Positions 1 to 12,673 are shown, counted from the first letter of the stretch. The stretch is 64,000 nt of DNA from Pyrocephalus nanus (GCA_038380795.1 CM076260.1:2663533-2727532); one strand, 5' to 3'. Program-made: numbers and translations. The notes: generated by a model not told the origin, from the letters alone.

Positions 1-1617
1 TCTGTTCCCCTCCCGAGAACAAGACTGCGACAATACAGAGCTTCCCAAGCCCTTGACATGAGCCAAGAGCACTCCAAGATGTGACCCAGCAGAACTCCCA
101 GCCTGGGAGCACGTTGTGCCTCATCCACCAGGACCAGCAATTCCTGCAGTTTTCCTTGCTGCAATCCATGAGGCAGCCATTCCCAATTCATGGAAATTGT
201 CTGCTTGGGTGCAATGCTCAGTGGGACAGAAATGCCTCAGCAAAGCCATTCCCAGTTTGTTTTTCATTGGGATGACGGAGAGACTTTGGAAGGGAGACTT
301 TGGAACTCCTGATCTGTAGGAGCAGAGATCTCAGGGGGTCATAGTGGGTACAGGGTTATTTTCATAGACCTGAACTTGCGTTCTGCTCCTATTTCCTTTC
401 AGAAACTGCATCTTGTGTCAGAGAATAAAAAGAAAGAATTTTACTCAGTCTATTGTCCTTGTTATTAGTCTTACTCCATGCTTCCCTCTTTTCTCCCCAT
501 TAGCTCTGTGCATCCTTTTTGGAGTAGGAGGTCCCCTTTCCTACATCCCCTGAATGGGCTCAGCCCCAATAAACTCAGCAAAGTTCAGGCTCCTCAGTCA
601 CTCTAGGGGCTTTCCAGCACATTCCTCTGGAAGCTCACAGGGACAATGACTGTCACATGCTGTGCCAGCATCAGGGAGCGATGCCAACATGCCATGTCGG
701 GGAGTTATGGCACAACGTGAACTGACAGGGCAGAGCCAGCCCATCCCCTGCAGAACCATGGCTGGGGTACAGCTGTGCCCTCACACTGGATATGTGGGAA
801 CAGCGTTAATTTAAATGCTTTAATTCCATCTGGATCTCCTTGGCTTTATTCAGTGACTCCAGAAGAGCCCTTCTTTGAGGCAGCGTAGCTGAACAACTCC
901 ATTTAATATGTTAAATAATCCAGTGTGTTGGTCAGAGGAGAAGGATGAGGAAGTCCTAATTAATCAGATCTCTTCCTAATTGGCCTCGGCAAAGAGATTT
1001 CTCTTGGTGCCAAGGGCAGACAGTGGCCGAGTTCCTGGCTTTGCCTAAATAAGACAGAGGCTGTTTCTGCAAGTCCTGTCCCGGATTTGTTTGGATTTGC
1101 TTGGAGGAGTTGGCAGCAGAATGTCAGGTAGATTAATCTTGGCTTCTGTACATCCTGTCTCGGAGTGTCATCCCTTTGCCTCCCATCCTCTTTGCCCAGG
1201 AGTTTGAGTGCAGGGTTTTTAGCCTTGAATTTTGAACTGTTCTGATGAGGCTCCTGTGAAGCAAATGGAAGTTGACTGGCAGCTCCACTGAGTGAGTGGA
1301 ATTAAATTGTTGACCGTGTGTCATTAAAGGAAGGAAAGAGGGATTTACAGTCTTAGCCATTAGTTTTCTTCATTTTTGTTCAGAGAAGTTCTTAAACAAC
1401 CTGATTGGACAACATATAAAGGGCAGCTTTACAGCATTTCAAAGCAATAGAATGTGATGTTGACCATTTCTGGTGGCAACTCATCTGACCTTGGTACTTT
1501 TGGGTCACCTCTCTGGGCTAAATCTGCTCCCTTTGGTGGGGAAGAGTCCAACTCTGGGTGCTGGGATGTTGTGTCACTTAGAGAAAGCTCTGACTCTTTG
1601 ACCCTCTGAGCTTCTGC
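1..1617. other. Unique intronic DNA
   Basis: No repeat or coding signal recognised. Open frames here are short and have no recognisable motif. Confidence 0.6.
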
Positions 1618-1935
1618 ATTTCCAGTGCCTAAAGGAGCTCCAGAAGAGCTGGAGAGGGACTTTGGACAAGGGATTGAAGGACAGGACACAGGGAATGGCT
1701 TCCCACTGCCAGATGTCAGAGTTAGATGGGATATTGGGAAGGAATTGTTGGCTGTGAGGGTGGGGAGGCCCTGGCACAGGTTGCCCAGAGAAGCTGTGAC
1801 TGCCCCATCCCTGGAAATGTCCAAGGACAGGTTGGATGGGGCTTGGAGCAACCTGGGCTAGTGGAAGATGTCCCTGCCCATGGATGATCTTTAAGGCCCC
1901 TTCCAACCCAAACCAGCCCATGATTCTGTGATTTA
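1618..1935 (+). mobile_element. CR1 LINE 3' end
   Basis: 5'-truncated copy of the dominant type (called type A here): CCTAAAGGAGCTCC, GGCTTCCCACTGCC, GCCCTGGCACAGGTTGCCC, and the tail CCATGATTCTGTGATT. It carries the end of ORF2 plus the short 3' UTR. Confidence 0.92.
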
Positions 1936-3298
1936 GGAAATCACCCCAGAAAACACTGAGATTTATGCCCAGGCATTTGAGATGAGCATTTGCCACCCTG
2001 TGTGCTGGGTGGGAGCAGCAGCTCCCGCAGCAGCTCCCACATCAGAAGCTCGTGTCCCTGCCACGAACCCATTTGTACCAAAGAGGTCCTGTAGAGATGT
2101 CAGAGAGGAGGAGAGGGTTTGTCCCAGCCCAGCCCTGTGGCCAGAAGAAAACACCCCCTGGAGCTTTCAGCCTTGCAGGGATGCATCATTTTCCCAGTCT
2201 CACAGATAAAAAGCAGCAGCTTTTCTCCCACCCCAGCAGGGACACAGGAGACAAGATGGGGACAAGTGAGGAGGGGGAGACAGCACTGGTAGAAGAATGG
2301 CTGCAATCAGGTAACAATGAGATTATATCAACTGTGATGTGAAAGTTCTGATAATTAATTGTTTCTTGAACTGTGCAGCCTGTTTGTTTGATCTTCCTTC
2401 TGCATTTCTAAAGCGGTGTATCATTTTATTTTCCTTCATCCTTTTTTATTTTTTTTTCCCCTTGTGAACCCTATTTCTATACTTCAGACTTGATTTAGTA
2501 ACCATAGCAATGAAATAAATGCATTGTCTTCATTTACAATGGTGTCTAAATAGGTGCTCAGCTCCCTGTAAGTCCTTTAACAAGGGATGGTTCCCTGCCA
2601 CCACAATGAGAAGGCTCTGGGAGATGTTATTGAAATCATTTTCACTTTGATTTCGTGACATCGAGTCCAAAAGTCTCTGAAAATGCATTTGTGGCTACTT
2701 CATTTCTCAAGAGTATATACATAGAAATATAAAACCAGAACTTTCCAGGGGGATACTTTGTGGAGATAGAGAGAGAGAACATGGTTGGCATTATGTCTTT
2801 CCACATACAAAGAGATGCATTAATACCTTTTATTTCCTTATGCTGCCCTCACATTTTCAATAACCCACAACTTTTTATAAGCAAAGAACAAAAAGAATGC
2901 AGACTGACTTCTTCTCTAAGAAAGACTATGTACTCCTGTATTCCAGTCCTTATAGGAATGGATGTAAACTGTTTTCATTTCCAAAGGTTAAAAATAAAAG
3001 CTGCAAATGGAGAGAAAAAAAAAAAAAAGATGAATTAACCTCTCCTTTTGTGTCCTTAACAGATTGGTTTTGCAGCTCAGTGGCAGAGACATGACTTCAT
3101 TCACCTTTTATGTATTAATTCTGTTTGTCAAAGCCTTATGTAAACATAATTTAGGCATTTTCTGGAACACAGGCAGAGGTTTCTGTACATTTGTGCTGCA
3201 GTGATGCTGCGGCCTCACAGCATTTGTAGGAGTTGAGCATCTCAGTCGAGCAGCTCTTTGCAACTTCTTTATTTTTTTGATGGTTAAATGGCACAGTC
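1936..3298. other. Unique intronic DNA
   Basis: T-rich around 2440-2460 and an A14 run near 3015. Nothing else recognised. Confidence 0.6.
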
Positions 3299-3660
3299 AG
3301 AAAATCATGGAATGGTTTTGGGGGGAAGGAACCTGAGAGATCATCCAGTTCCACCCCCTGTCATGGGCAGGGATACCTTTCACTATCCCATGTTGTTCCA
3401 GCCTGGCCTTGGACACTTCCAGAGATCCAGGGGCAGCCACAGCTTCTCTGGGCAGCCTGTGCCAGGGCCTCACCATCCTCCCAGCCAAGAACTCCTTCCC
3501 AATATTCCATCTCTCCCTGCCCTCTGCAAGTGGGAAGCCATTCCCTCTTGTCCTGTCCCTCCATCCCTTGTCCCAAGTCCCTTTCCAGCTCTTCTGGAGC
3601 CCCTTTAGGCACTGGGAGAAGCTCTGGAGTTCTCCCTGGAGTCTTTTCTTCCCCCTTCCC
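3299..3660 (-). mobile_element. CR1 LINE 3' end, type A, antisense
   Basis: Begins with the inverted tail AAAATCATGGAATGG and runs through CCAGGGGCAGCCACAGC and CTGTGCCAGGGCCTCACC to the region matching CTTTAGGCACTGG. Confidence 0.92.
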
Positions 3661-5232
3661 AATCAGAGAGCGCTGTGGTGGATCCACACTGGAATTACAG
3701 CATTTCCTCTGTGCATCCCATTCTTTCCCCACCTCTTCCACAAGGAAAAATGCTGGACTAGTGTCAACACTGAACCCCGCTCCAATAAATGCCAACTGTG
3801 TGTTGTTCCATTCACCATGAGCAGCTCTTGGATGGAGCAGTTACAGCCTCTGAGATTCAAATTTCCATCTTTCAGCTCCAGGCACATTCTCTAAAAGAAA
3901 AGGCTTATTATCCCTTTTACATATGGAGATTAGATTTTCAGGAAAAAGAAACTGGAAAGGATTGGAACCATCAGCAAATTAGAGACCTAAATTAGACTTC
4001 CCTGAAAATTTTGCACAGAAATATTTCTTGACCAAAAATGTGCTTTTTAAACAAGGGAAATTGTCTCATTAGGATGATTTTTTATCTTTGGGTAGTGATG
4101 CCTCTCAAAAATCCACTTTAGACTGTTGATTGTGTATCTATATGTTGACATATGGCTGTGTGTATGTGCTGTATAAACAGCCATTATCTGGATTTTTTTT
4201 TTTTTTATCATCACAGTTAAAAAAATCAGTGGGGTAAGAATAGATTAAAATGTGATTCTCCTATTTGATTTGATGTGGGTTGGTTTTGGTGGTTTTTTGT
4301 TTTGTTTTGTTTTGTTTTGGTGGGGTTTTTTTTGTTTGGTTTGGTTTGGTTTGGTTTGGTTTTGGTTTGGGGTTTTTTTTTCTGGGTTTTTTTTTGGGAG
4401 AGGAGGGAATTTTCCTCTGCTAGCTCTACTTTTAAGAGTAATTCATAGCTTCTGGCCATTGCCTGTGTGTTAGAAATGCCCAATTGCACAAGCCAGGTGC
4501 TGACTCTGGACTTTTAAACTCTGTATCTCTCTAATAGACTAAATCAAGAAAAAAAAAATCTCTTGCAAGTTCATGGCATGACTAACAGCAGGAAAGGTAA
4601 TTTATCCGTACCCTGGGGTTTGCAGGGAGTCTGAAAATTGAAATTGAAGCTCAGCCCCATGTCCTGGGGACTTCACTTCTGTGTCACCTGCCCGTGGCAC
4701 TTGAACACTTCTCACCCGTGTCTGGTGGGGTTTGAGCCTTCACTAAAGCTGGGCTTTAGCTGGGGGTGCAGCAGAGTGAACTCTGCATTTTTGGGCACAG
4801 GAAGGGGGCTTGGAGCCTGCCCTGGGTCCCTCCAAAAGCTGGTGTGTGTTTGACTCTGAAGGAAAACCCTTTTATCTTAGGAAAACCTCTGAAACACTAT
4901 TTCTTTTTATTTCTTCCTCGTTCCTGCAGTGCTGGTTTAGATGACGGTGCAGGCAGTTCCTGCTAAAGGATAATGACTTTGGGGGTGATGGTTTTTTTAG
5001 GGGGAGGTTTTTGAGTTTGAGGCTGTTCCTCAAGATTGCAGTAAAATAGGAGAGAAGCCTTTCAGCCTCCTCCTAAAACGGGAGTGAAGGTGGACAGAGC
5101 CCTGAACCCTGACTGATGGCAACAGAAATCATGGTATTTTGCAGCTGATCAGCCCTTCCTTTTCTGTATATCTCAAATAGGGAATAGAGAGGTTAAAGGG
5201 AAGCGGGATTCATCCTGTCTCACCAGAAAATT
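3661..5232. other. Unique intronic DNA around the GTTTT/GGTTT array
   Basis: Apart from the simple repeat at 4283-4400 and short T/A runs, nothing recognised. Confidence 0.6.
4283..4400 (+). repeat. (GTTTT)n and (GGTTT)n microsatellite
   Basis: GTTTT x4 at 4299-4318, then repeated TTTGG units at 4334-4372, flanked by T8 runs. Strongly strand-asymmetric (G and T only). Confidence 0.93.
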
Positions 5233-5330
5233 CATGGGGCTCTGAGCAACCTGGGCTAGTAGAAGGTTCTAGACCTTGGAACTGGATGGAGCTTTAAGGG
5301 CCCTTCCAACCCAAACCATTCTGGGATTTC
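5233..5330 (+). mobile_element. CR1 tail fragment, type A
   Basis: About 100 bases from GAGCAACCTGGGCTAGTAG to CCAACCCAAACCATTC. 5'-truncated. Confidence 0.85.
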
Positions 5331-6601
5331 TTTCCCATAAGAAATTCTTTTAATCCTGTTTAGGAAATTCTTTCCTGGGCCTTCTGTCTTCATCCCTTCT
5401 CTCTCTTCTTTGTCCCTTAGGAAACAACTTTGCCAACCCCCAATGTGCCAGGGTGTCATCCTATCGTGGTGGTTGCCCTCTTCAAAGCCTGTGCTTTCAT
5501 AATTTCGTGGTGAAAAACCTCCAATCCTTTGTGTTTTCAGCCTCCCCTTAATTTTGAATGCAGACATCTTAAAGAAAAATAAAAAGGAAGAAGGAAACCT
5601 AATGGATGTGTTCTCTGTTTTAGAGGTGACAGCATGTAGAGGAGGAACCTGATTTCTGACAAACAATTTAATTCAGATTTTTTTTTTAAGGCAGTTTTGA
5701 AAGTCTGCAAGTCCCTGAAAGATAAGCAAGTACTCTTGCTCTTATAAAACGTTTTCTTTCTCATCTAATAAAATCCAAAGTAGGCAGATGTTCATGCCAA
5801 AACCCAGTGTTTTCTCAGCATAACATTCAGAGTTTATTATGAATTATTGTAGCAATGGGCCAACTAAAAATACAATTGCTAGAGAATATCTCATGTCTTC
5901 AAAGTTCAGTCTTAGGTTGTTGCAGAAAATATCATCTGATCATTTTTTTCTATAGATAATCAGAATTTATTTGGTATTTCATTCTTTCCCTAGTTTCTCC
6001 TTCTCATGTGGATCTGTTGATGGAGAGCTCCATAATTTTAGGTTTTTCTAAGAGCAGAGGAAAAACATTTCTGGGTGGCTCATGGGAATGCTGGGCCAAG
6101 AATGACTGAGACTATTTACCAAAACAGGGGGATCTGTTCAGATATCAGGATGAATGTGCTACCCCAGAACAGAGTGAAACAGGCACCACTTCCTTGGTTT
6201 TTATTTATTTCACATCTTCTGTCCAGGATCCTTCAAAATCCTTGACCTGAGTGGGTTTTGCCACCTCCAGCTTCCTTTGGTATGTGTTCCTACTCCGAGC
6301 AGCTCTGGATTCCCTTTGATTCCACATCCTGGTGTTTTATTCAGTCCACATTTACACCAGATTTTAAACTTTTACCTTCTGAGCTGGCACGCCAGGAAAT
6401 GACATCTGTGGGGAGATGCTGCTTCTGCATTCAAGTGTCTCCATGGAGGAACCACCTGTGCACTGGTCAGGAGAGCCCCCGGGGTCCAGAGAGCTGTGCA
6501 GGTGACCAGATGTCTGCTCAGGGAGAGTGGAATTCCTCCTGTGTCCTGTGATGAGGTCTTCCTTAATCATACAGGGAGTTTAGACACCTGACAGACATGA
6601 C
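5331..6601. other. Unique intronic DNA
   Basis: AT-rich, no repeats or coding signal seen. Confidence 0.6.
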
Positions 6602-6707
6602 ATCTGAGCAACCTGGTCTCCTGGAAGGTGTCCCTGCCCATGGCAGGGGGTGGAACAAGATGGTTTTTATGGTCCCTTCCAACCCAAACCATTCCAGGAT
6701 TCTATGA
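6602..6707 (+). mobile_element. CR1 tail fragment, type A
   Basis: GAGCAACCTGGTCTCC, then CCATGGCAGGGGGTGG and CAACCCAAACCATTC, ending GGATTCTATGA. Confidence 0.88.
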
Positions 6708-6885
6708 AGCCCCGTCTATGTGGACACCTCTGTGTAGGTGTCTCCATCTCAGACTCAGTTCTTCCCTTAGAACCAAGTGATCTGCTCTGGATGAAACGAT
6801 CCAGTGTCACAGGAGATGTTCTGACACCTTCATCCTGGTGGGAATCTGTCTGTCCAGGTCGGTGCAGGTCAGCTGCAGGTTGTAG

Positions 6886-7740
6886 ATCATGGAATTGTGG
6901 AATGGTTTGGGTTGGAAGGGACCTTAAAGATCATCTTGTTCCAACCCCCTGCCATGGGCAGGGACACCTTCCACTAGCCCAGGTTGCTCCAAGCCCCATC
7001 CAACCTGACCTTGGACACCTCTAGGGATGGAGCAGCCACAGCTTCTCTGGACAACCTGTGCCAGGGCCTTACCACCCTCACAGGAAGAATTTCTTCCCAA
7101 TATCCTATCTCTCCCTGCCCTCTGGCAGTGAAAAGCCATTCCCTGTGTCCTATCCCTCCAGCCCTTATAAAAAGTCTCTCTCCATCTGTCTTGTAGGCTC
7201 CCTTCAGGTACTGAAAGTCCACATTTAGGTCAGCCCAAAGCCGCCTCTTCTCCAGGCTGAACAATCTCAATTCTCTCAACCTTTCCTCACAGCAGAGCTG
7301 CTCCATCCCCCTAATCAACTTGTTGGCCATCTCTGGACCCGCTCCAACAGCTCCACGTCCTTGTGCTGTTGCTCCCCAGGGCTGGAGGCAGCTCTGCAGG
7401 TGGGGTCTCAGAGGGGACAGAGGGGCAGAATCCCCCCCTCCTCTGCTGCCCAGGACACGGGGGGGTTTCTGGGCTGGCAGTGCCCAGGGCCAGGGCATGT
7501 CCAGCCTCTCACCCACCAGCACCCCCAAATCCTTCTCCCCAGGGCTGCTCCATCTGTTCATTCCCAGCCTGGGTTGATCCTGGGGGTTGCCCTGACCGAG
7601 ATGCAGCACCTGCACTTGCTCTTGTCAAACCTCATGAGATTCCCATGGGCCACTGCTCCTTCTTGTCCAAGTCCCTCTGGGTGACCCCATCCTTCAGGTG
7701 TGGCCCCCATCAGCCCCTTGTAGAGGGTTCAGATGCTCCA
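6886..7740 (-). mobile_element. Long CR1 copy with ORF2 C-terminal region, antisense
   Basis: One of the longest CR1 copies here. Read on the minus strand it has ORF2 landmarks in order: VLHLGQGNP, GEKDLGVLVGERLDM, LRPHLQSCLQPWG, IRGMEQL, EERLRELRLFSLEKRRL and PWHRLSREAVAAPSLEV, then the 3' UTR and inverted tail. A frame of 213 codons (6974-7615) remains open across the C-terminus, although internal parts look frameshifted or shortened against the usual ORF2 (the polyA-free CR1 reverse transcriptase). The 5' end is indistinct past about 7740. Confidence 0.93.
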
Positions 7741-8258
7741 GGGCATCACAGATGGTCACACATTGGATGTCAATGTCTGGGAAGTGATTCCAGTCCGTGC
7801 AGGCACCTGAATCCAGGTGTCTGAGCCTGATCCAGGGTGTCACTCCAGTTTTTTTGGAAGATATTCTCTGCTCTGTCATGCAGGGGCCGGAGGGAATTCA
7901 GTCCACGTACACAAAGCATATGTCAGTGCAGTAGATGACAACATTCCTGACACTCCCTGATTTCCTTGGGACATTTAAGGAATGCATTTCAGAGGCAGTT
8001 TCCTTTGATGAACATAATTTGATCCTAATCATCTTTATCCACGTAACATTAAGTTTTTCATTTGCCTCATTAACTGTTGCTTTAAAATGTTGATGGTCAA
8101 ATATTGATGAAGTACCAAGCTCTGGAACAGATCAAATCCTCTTTCACTGAATTCAACAGTATTGGGGATGTTTTCATCTTAGAAATTTTCATCAGTGCAC
8201 AGATCTATGCCCAGATCAATCATTTTTCCTTCTTCCAGAGGAAAATTTATCACAGCTC

Positions 8259-8392
8259 AAGTGTCCAATGCCAGGCTGGACAGGGCTTGGAGAAACCTGG
8301 TCTAGTGAAAGGTTCCCTGCCCATAGCAGAGTGTTGGAATGAGATGATCTTTAAGATCCCTTCCCACCCAAACCATTCAGTCATTCTGTGAT
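8259..8392 (+). mobile_element. CR1 tail fragment, type A
   Basis: From AAGTGTCCAATGCCAGGCTGG to the tail CAGTCATTCTGTGA. Confidence 0.9.
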
Positions 8393-9181
8393 AATCTGGG
8401 TTTCCTGGCATGCAGAATTTGAAGGCAGTCCCCTGGAAACCAAAGACGTGCTCTGCGGTCCTGACGTTCCTACTGCAAATTTTCCTTACGCCGGCCCCGG
8501 TTTTTTCAACATCCTTTCAAAACGTGGTTGGCAGGAGTGGATTTAATATTCCAGCATTAGTCTCAGTGCTGCTGTAAATGAAAATCAAGTCACTCTCTCC
8601 TCCTACTCCTCCTCTGCTGTGCACATGTCTGTGAATTGCATTAGTGCTTTTCATCACGGCATCCTAATGGGATCCTAGTGCTAAGCTTTTTGGCTACTGT
8701 GACCCCTAAATTACTTTCAGATGCTATTTTCCATTATGTAATCCTTTGTTCCCTCCATTCCTGCTTTCCTGCTTCCTTAGCTGAACACAGACTCATATGT
8801 CTCTATTAAAATATGGGGTTGCTGATTGAGCCTAATGTACTAAGAAATCCGAGCTGGTTTTATGGCCACCTCATCCTCCTTAATACTTATTATGATGTCA
8901 AACTTTGTGTCATTCCCAAATGTTATCAGAGGTGGTTTTATGTTTATTTCCAGAGGCCATAAAGAAAATTTAATAGTGTTAAGCCTCAAGACAAGGCCTT
9001 TCAAAGGTGATGCAACACTGAGGAAGTGGCCTGGGTGGTTTATTTTATAGCCAGTGGGAAGCAGGGAATGTGCAGGAGGGGTTCTCAGTTTCTCAGGGCT
9101 GCAGATGAATGGGGAGTAGTGATGCTTGTGATGCTTATTCCTGGTCAATATGGTGAAATAAACTCCTGCTTTGCGTCCAGC

Positions 9182-9217
9182 TTAAACAAACAAACAAACA
9201 AACAAAAAAAAAAAAGG
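9182..9217 (+). repeat. (AAAC)n-A12 simple repeat
   Basis: Five CAAA units followed by an A run. No retrocopy body recognised upstream. Confidence 0.9.
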
Positions 9218-10198
9218 GTAAAAATGAGGTAAATCTGGGTAGGTAACTCAGCCATCTGCTCTGTCCCTGTTCCTGCTGGAGTTAATGGAGAGAGAAGGGC
9301 TCTGCATCAGCACAGGCTGGGACTTGGACACATGGAATTGCCTCCTCTCCCTGCAGCCTATTGAGGGATGTCAGCAGTCCCCTGTGCCCGAAGCTGGGGG
9401 ATGTGAGTTACTCCCTTCTCCCAGCTGTTAAACAATAATCTGCACTTTTTATGGCTCTCTAATTTGAGGTGCCAGGCACCTATGAAATTCCCTCAATAAA
9501 TAACAGAGAAAACTTGCATCAACATCTCAACATTCAGGAGCCATTTTGAGCATTACAGCAGTGACAGCCCTAATATTTCCCCCTGCCTGAATTTGGTTTA
9601 CAGTGATCTTTAATTTCCTGATTGCAGACGAGTTTCCAAGTAATCGAGTGCCCTGTATACACATTTTCTACAATTTTAAACAAAAATACAGCATGGTATG
9701 AGCAAAGCAATCCAGTGTTCCTACATAATCTTCTACAGTGCTGTAGAATACTGATGTACATCTGAGGAAATATCCAGCTCTCCTGTGTTTTTTCCTGTAA
9801 ATTAACTCTCTATCTAATTGCCTCATCTGCCAGTCTGCAATTTGTGTGTGTTCACAGGTATATTGTTTTTGTGCTTAACTGCTTCATTTCCATGAATTGT
9901 AGGTGGGAAGGGCTTGGAGAGCTTTATGTACCACGATGTGCTTGCTAAAATATTGAAATACATACCTTGGAGGGAGGAAAGATCATTTAGAGTTGATGAA
10001 GATGATGTTAAACAGAGTAAGTGTGCCATGAAGGAGGGCTGCCTCCCTTTCCCAACAAACCAGCCCTGGAAGGGAGCTCCATGAAATTACAGAGAGCAGA
10101 AAACAGCAGAAACGCCTTAAAATCCAAATTCTCCTCCTGTGGATAACTTTGTTCGTTTCAGGGGAGTTGGATCAGGGCAATTCTTTTCGGGGACAGTG

Positions 10199-10313
10199 AA
10201 TCACAGAACGGTTTGGGTTGGAAGGGACTTTAAAGATGATCCAGTTTCAACCCCCTGCTGTGGGCAGGGACACCTTCCACCATCCCAGGTTGCTCCAAGC
10301 CCCATCCAAGATC
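10199..10313 (-). mobile_element. CR1 tail fragment, type A, antisense
   Basis: Inverted tail AATCACAGAACGGTTTGG through GTTGCTCCAAGCCCCATCC. Confidence 0.9.
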
Positions 10314-10817
10314 AAAGGAAAGTCTCCTCCACATGTACTCTCTGGCAGGGGGATGTGTGCAGGTACAACTCCAGTTGTGGCATTCCCTGATTTTGTTGAT
10401 TGCTTAATTAAATGTTCTCAGTGGAATTTCTTCAACTCAGCCCCTCTCAGAGCTCATTAAGCACCCAGAGATGTACAGCAGGCAGCACGAGCGTGGCTGA
10501 AGAATACCTGGAGGAACCTTCCAGGCTGGAAATTATCACGTTGGAAAACTTGAACCTGCATCCAGAGAACATCCAGAGAATATTTAATCAGTTAATTCAT
10601 GTGCTACATGGTCATGAACAGCTCTTCCCCAGTGCTTCTTTTGTAGTGCATGGTGTGAGGAATCAAGGAGGGTGTTCAAAACCAGTTTGTCTTATTTGCT
10701 TGTGGGAAGGTTGAGGTGAGGTCAAGACTGATGGCTGGCAGCAGGTTGACCCTGCAGGTGTTTCCACAGGAGAGCTTCCTTCTGTCTTACAGCTGCATTA
10801 TCTGTGTAGGGGGGAAT
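10314..10817. other. Unique intronic DNA
   Basis: Holds a 100-codon open frame (10412-10714) without recognisable motifs, judged chance. Confidence 0.55.
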
Positions 10818-11063
10818 GGGATGAAGCAACCTCAAGTTGTGTCAGGGGAGGTTTAGGGTGAATATTAGGAACAATTTCTTTACCAGGGTGGTCAGGCATT
10901 GGAACAGGCTCCCCAGGGAAGTGGTGGAATCACCATTCCTGCAAGGATTTAAAAGCCACATGGATGTGGCACCTGGAGACATGGTTTAGTGGTGGCTAAA
11001 CCACGTGCTGAGGGATGGTTGGATCTCAGAGGGCATTTCCAACCTAAGTTATCCTGTGATTCT
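10818..11063 (+). mobile_element. CR1 3' end, older type B
   Basis: Different subfamily from most copies: CCAGGGAAGTGGTGGAATC, AAAAGCCACATGGATGTGG, ACATGGTTTAGTGGTGG and CCAACCTAAGTTATCCTG. More diverged than the type A copies. Confidence 0.9.
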
Positions 11064-11303
11064 AAAGTTCTTTGTAGCCTTGATCTACCCAAGTGGTCAC
11101 ACCGTGAGAACAACCAGGATCCTTCCTTGGATGGACCCTGTGCAAGGATGGAGTTTACAGCCCTCTCAGCTGACATGGTGCTGTGGGTAAGCATTTAAGG
11201 GTGCCTGGAGGGGCTGATAAAATCTGTGCTGCTGATTTGCTGATAAACATGGCCAGGGCACAGGCCTGGCCCGTGGGTGCTGGCTGTTCATAAAATCATC
11301 ATC

Positions 11304-11444
11304 GTGGAATCACAGAATGGTTTGGGTTGGAAGGGATTTCAGGGATCATCTTGTTCCACTCCCTTCCATGGGCAGGGACAGCTTCCACTATCCCAGATTG
11401 CTCTAAGCCCCATCCAACCTGGCCTTGGACACTTCCAGGGATGT
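11304..11444 (-). mobile_element. CR1 tail fragment, type A, antisense
   Basis: Inverted tail GAATCACAGAATGGTTTGG to CCTTGGACACTTCCAGGG. Confidence 0.9.
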
Positions 11445-11895
11445 TCTTCTTGTTTCCAGACGCTTCCCAAGTGCGCTTTGGGAGCTGGCACCTACCAGAC
11501 ACCATTCCCTAAAGGCAGTTTGGATGCTGCTACTCAGTTCTGGAGCACAGAAGAACATGGGCATGGCCAGGCTGTGCCAGCTGGCCCCTGGCCCCGGATT
11601 AGCCGAGCTGGGGAGGTGTAAAAGTTTTGCTCCACAGTTTGAGTGGAGCTCTTGTTGAGATCTCCCACCCTTTGCATCAGGATCCAGCAGAGCTACTTTT
11701 AGCCACCACAAAGTGAGACGTTTCCTCTAAGCTCTGAAACCTGCGGGAGTGCAGGAAGCTGGGCTGCTCCAGAGGGCAACTCATCCCACTGAGTTACCAA
11801 TTTGGGAAAGACCAACAGCGGGTGACGACGACGCTCCCCTCTCGTGGCAGAGCGGGTGGGGAGGGCAGACACCTTCTGCAAGAAGCTGATGGGAA

Positions 11896-11955
11896 CAGAG
11901 ATCATGGAATTGTAGGAAGGGGATTCAGAGATCATGGAATTGTAGGAAGGGGATT
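11896..11955. repeat. Exact 30-bp tandem duplication
   Basis: A 30-base unit starting CAGAGATCATGGAATTG is present twice head to tail with no mismatch (11896-11925 and 11926-11955). It abuts the 5' end of the next CR1. Confidence 0.95.
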
Positions 11956-12230
11956 CTGCCCCTCTGCCTTGCTCAGGTGAGAGCCCTCCTGCAGAGCTGC
12001 CTCCAGCTCTGGGGTCCCCAGCACAGGAAGGACATGGACCTGTTGGAGTGAGTCCTGAGGTGGCCAACAGGTTGATGAGGGGGATGGAGCCCCTCTGCTG
12101 TGAGGAAAGGCTGAGAGAATTGCAATTGTTTAGCCTGGAAAAAGGAAGGCTTCGGGGTGACCTAATTGCCTGAAGGGAGCCTTCAAGAAAGATGGAGAGA
12201 GACTATTTACAAGGGCCTGGAGTGACAGGA
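11953..12230 (+). mobile_element. CR1 fragment, 3'-truncated first half of a fused pair
   Basis: ORF2 C-terminal DNA from CTGCCCCTCTGCC through GGATGGAGCCCCTCTGC to GGGCCTGGAGTGACAGG, where it stops and a second CR1 begins. Confidence 0.88.
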
Positions 12231-12673
12231 GTCCAGAGGGGGCCACAGAGATGCTTCAAGGGCTGGAGCTCCTCTGCTCTGGGGAGAGGCTGGGAGAGCT
12301 GGGAGTGTTCATCTGGAGAAGACTCCAGGGAGACCTGAGACATCCTTCCAGTGCCTAAAGGGGCTCCGGGAGAGCTGGACAGGGACTTAGGACAAGGGGT
12401 AATGGCTTTCCACTGCTTGATGGCAGGGATAGATGGGATATTGGGAAAGAATTGTTGGCTGGGAGGGTGGTGAGTCCCTGGCACAGCTTGCTCAGAGAAG
12501 CTGTGGCTGCCCCTGGATCCCTGGAAGTGTTCCAAGCCAGGTTGGATGGGGCTTGGAGCCACCTGGGCTCAAGTGGAAGATGTTCCTGAAGAGATATTAC
12601 AGGGGGTGGAATGAGATGATTTTTAAGGTCCCTGCCAACCCAAACCATTCCATGATTTTGTGATTCGATGATT
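12231..12673 (+). mobile_element. CR1 3' end, second half of a fused pair
   Basis: Restarts at an earlier ORF2 point (GTCCAGAGGGGGCCACAG) and runs through to the tail CCATGATTTTGTGATTCGATG. Confidence 0.9.

Larger units (their letters stand above)
7741..10198. other. Unique intronic DNA with one small CR1 tail
   Basis: Apart from the CR1 tail at 8259-8392 and the CAAA repeat near 9182, no feature recognised. The first 160 bases may be decayed CR1. Confidence 0.55.

Noticed and set aside
3361..3894. Overlapping frames of 144 and 161 codons on both strands
   Set aside because: They lie mostly in antisense CR1 DNA and match the repeat wording.
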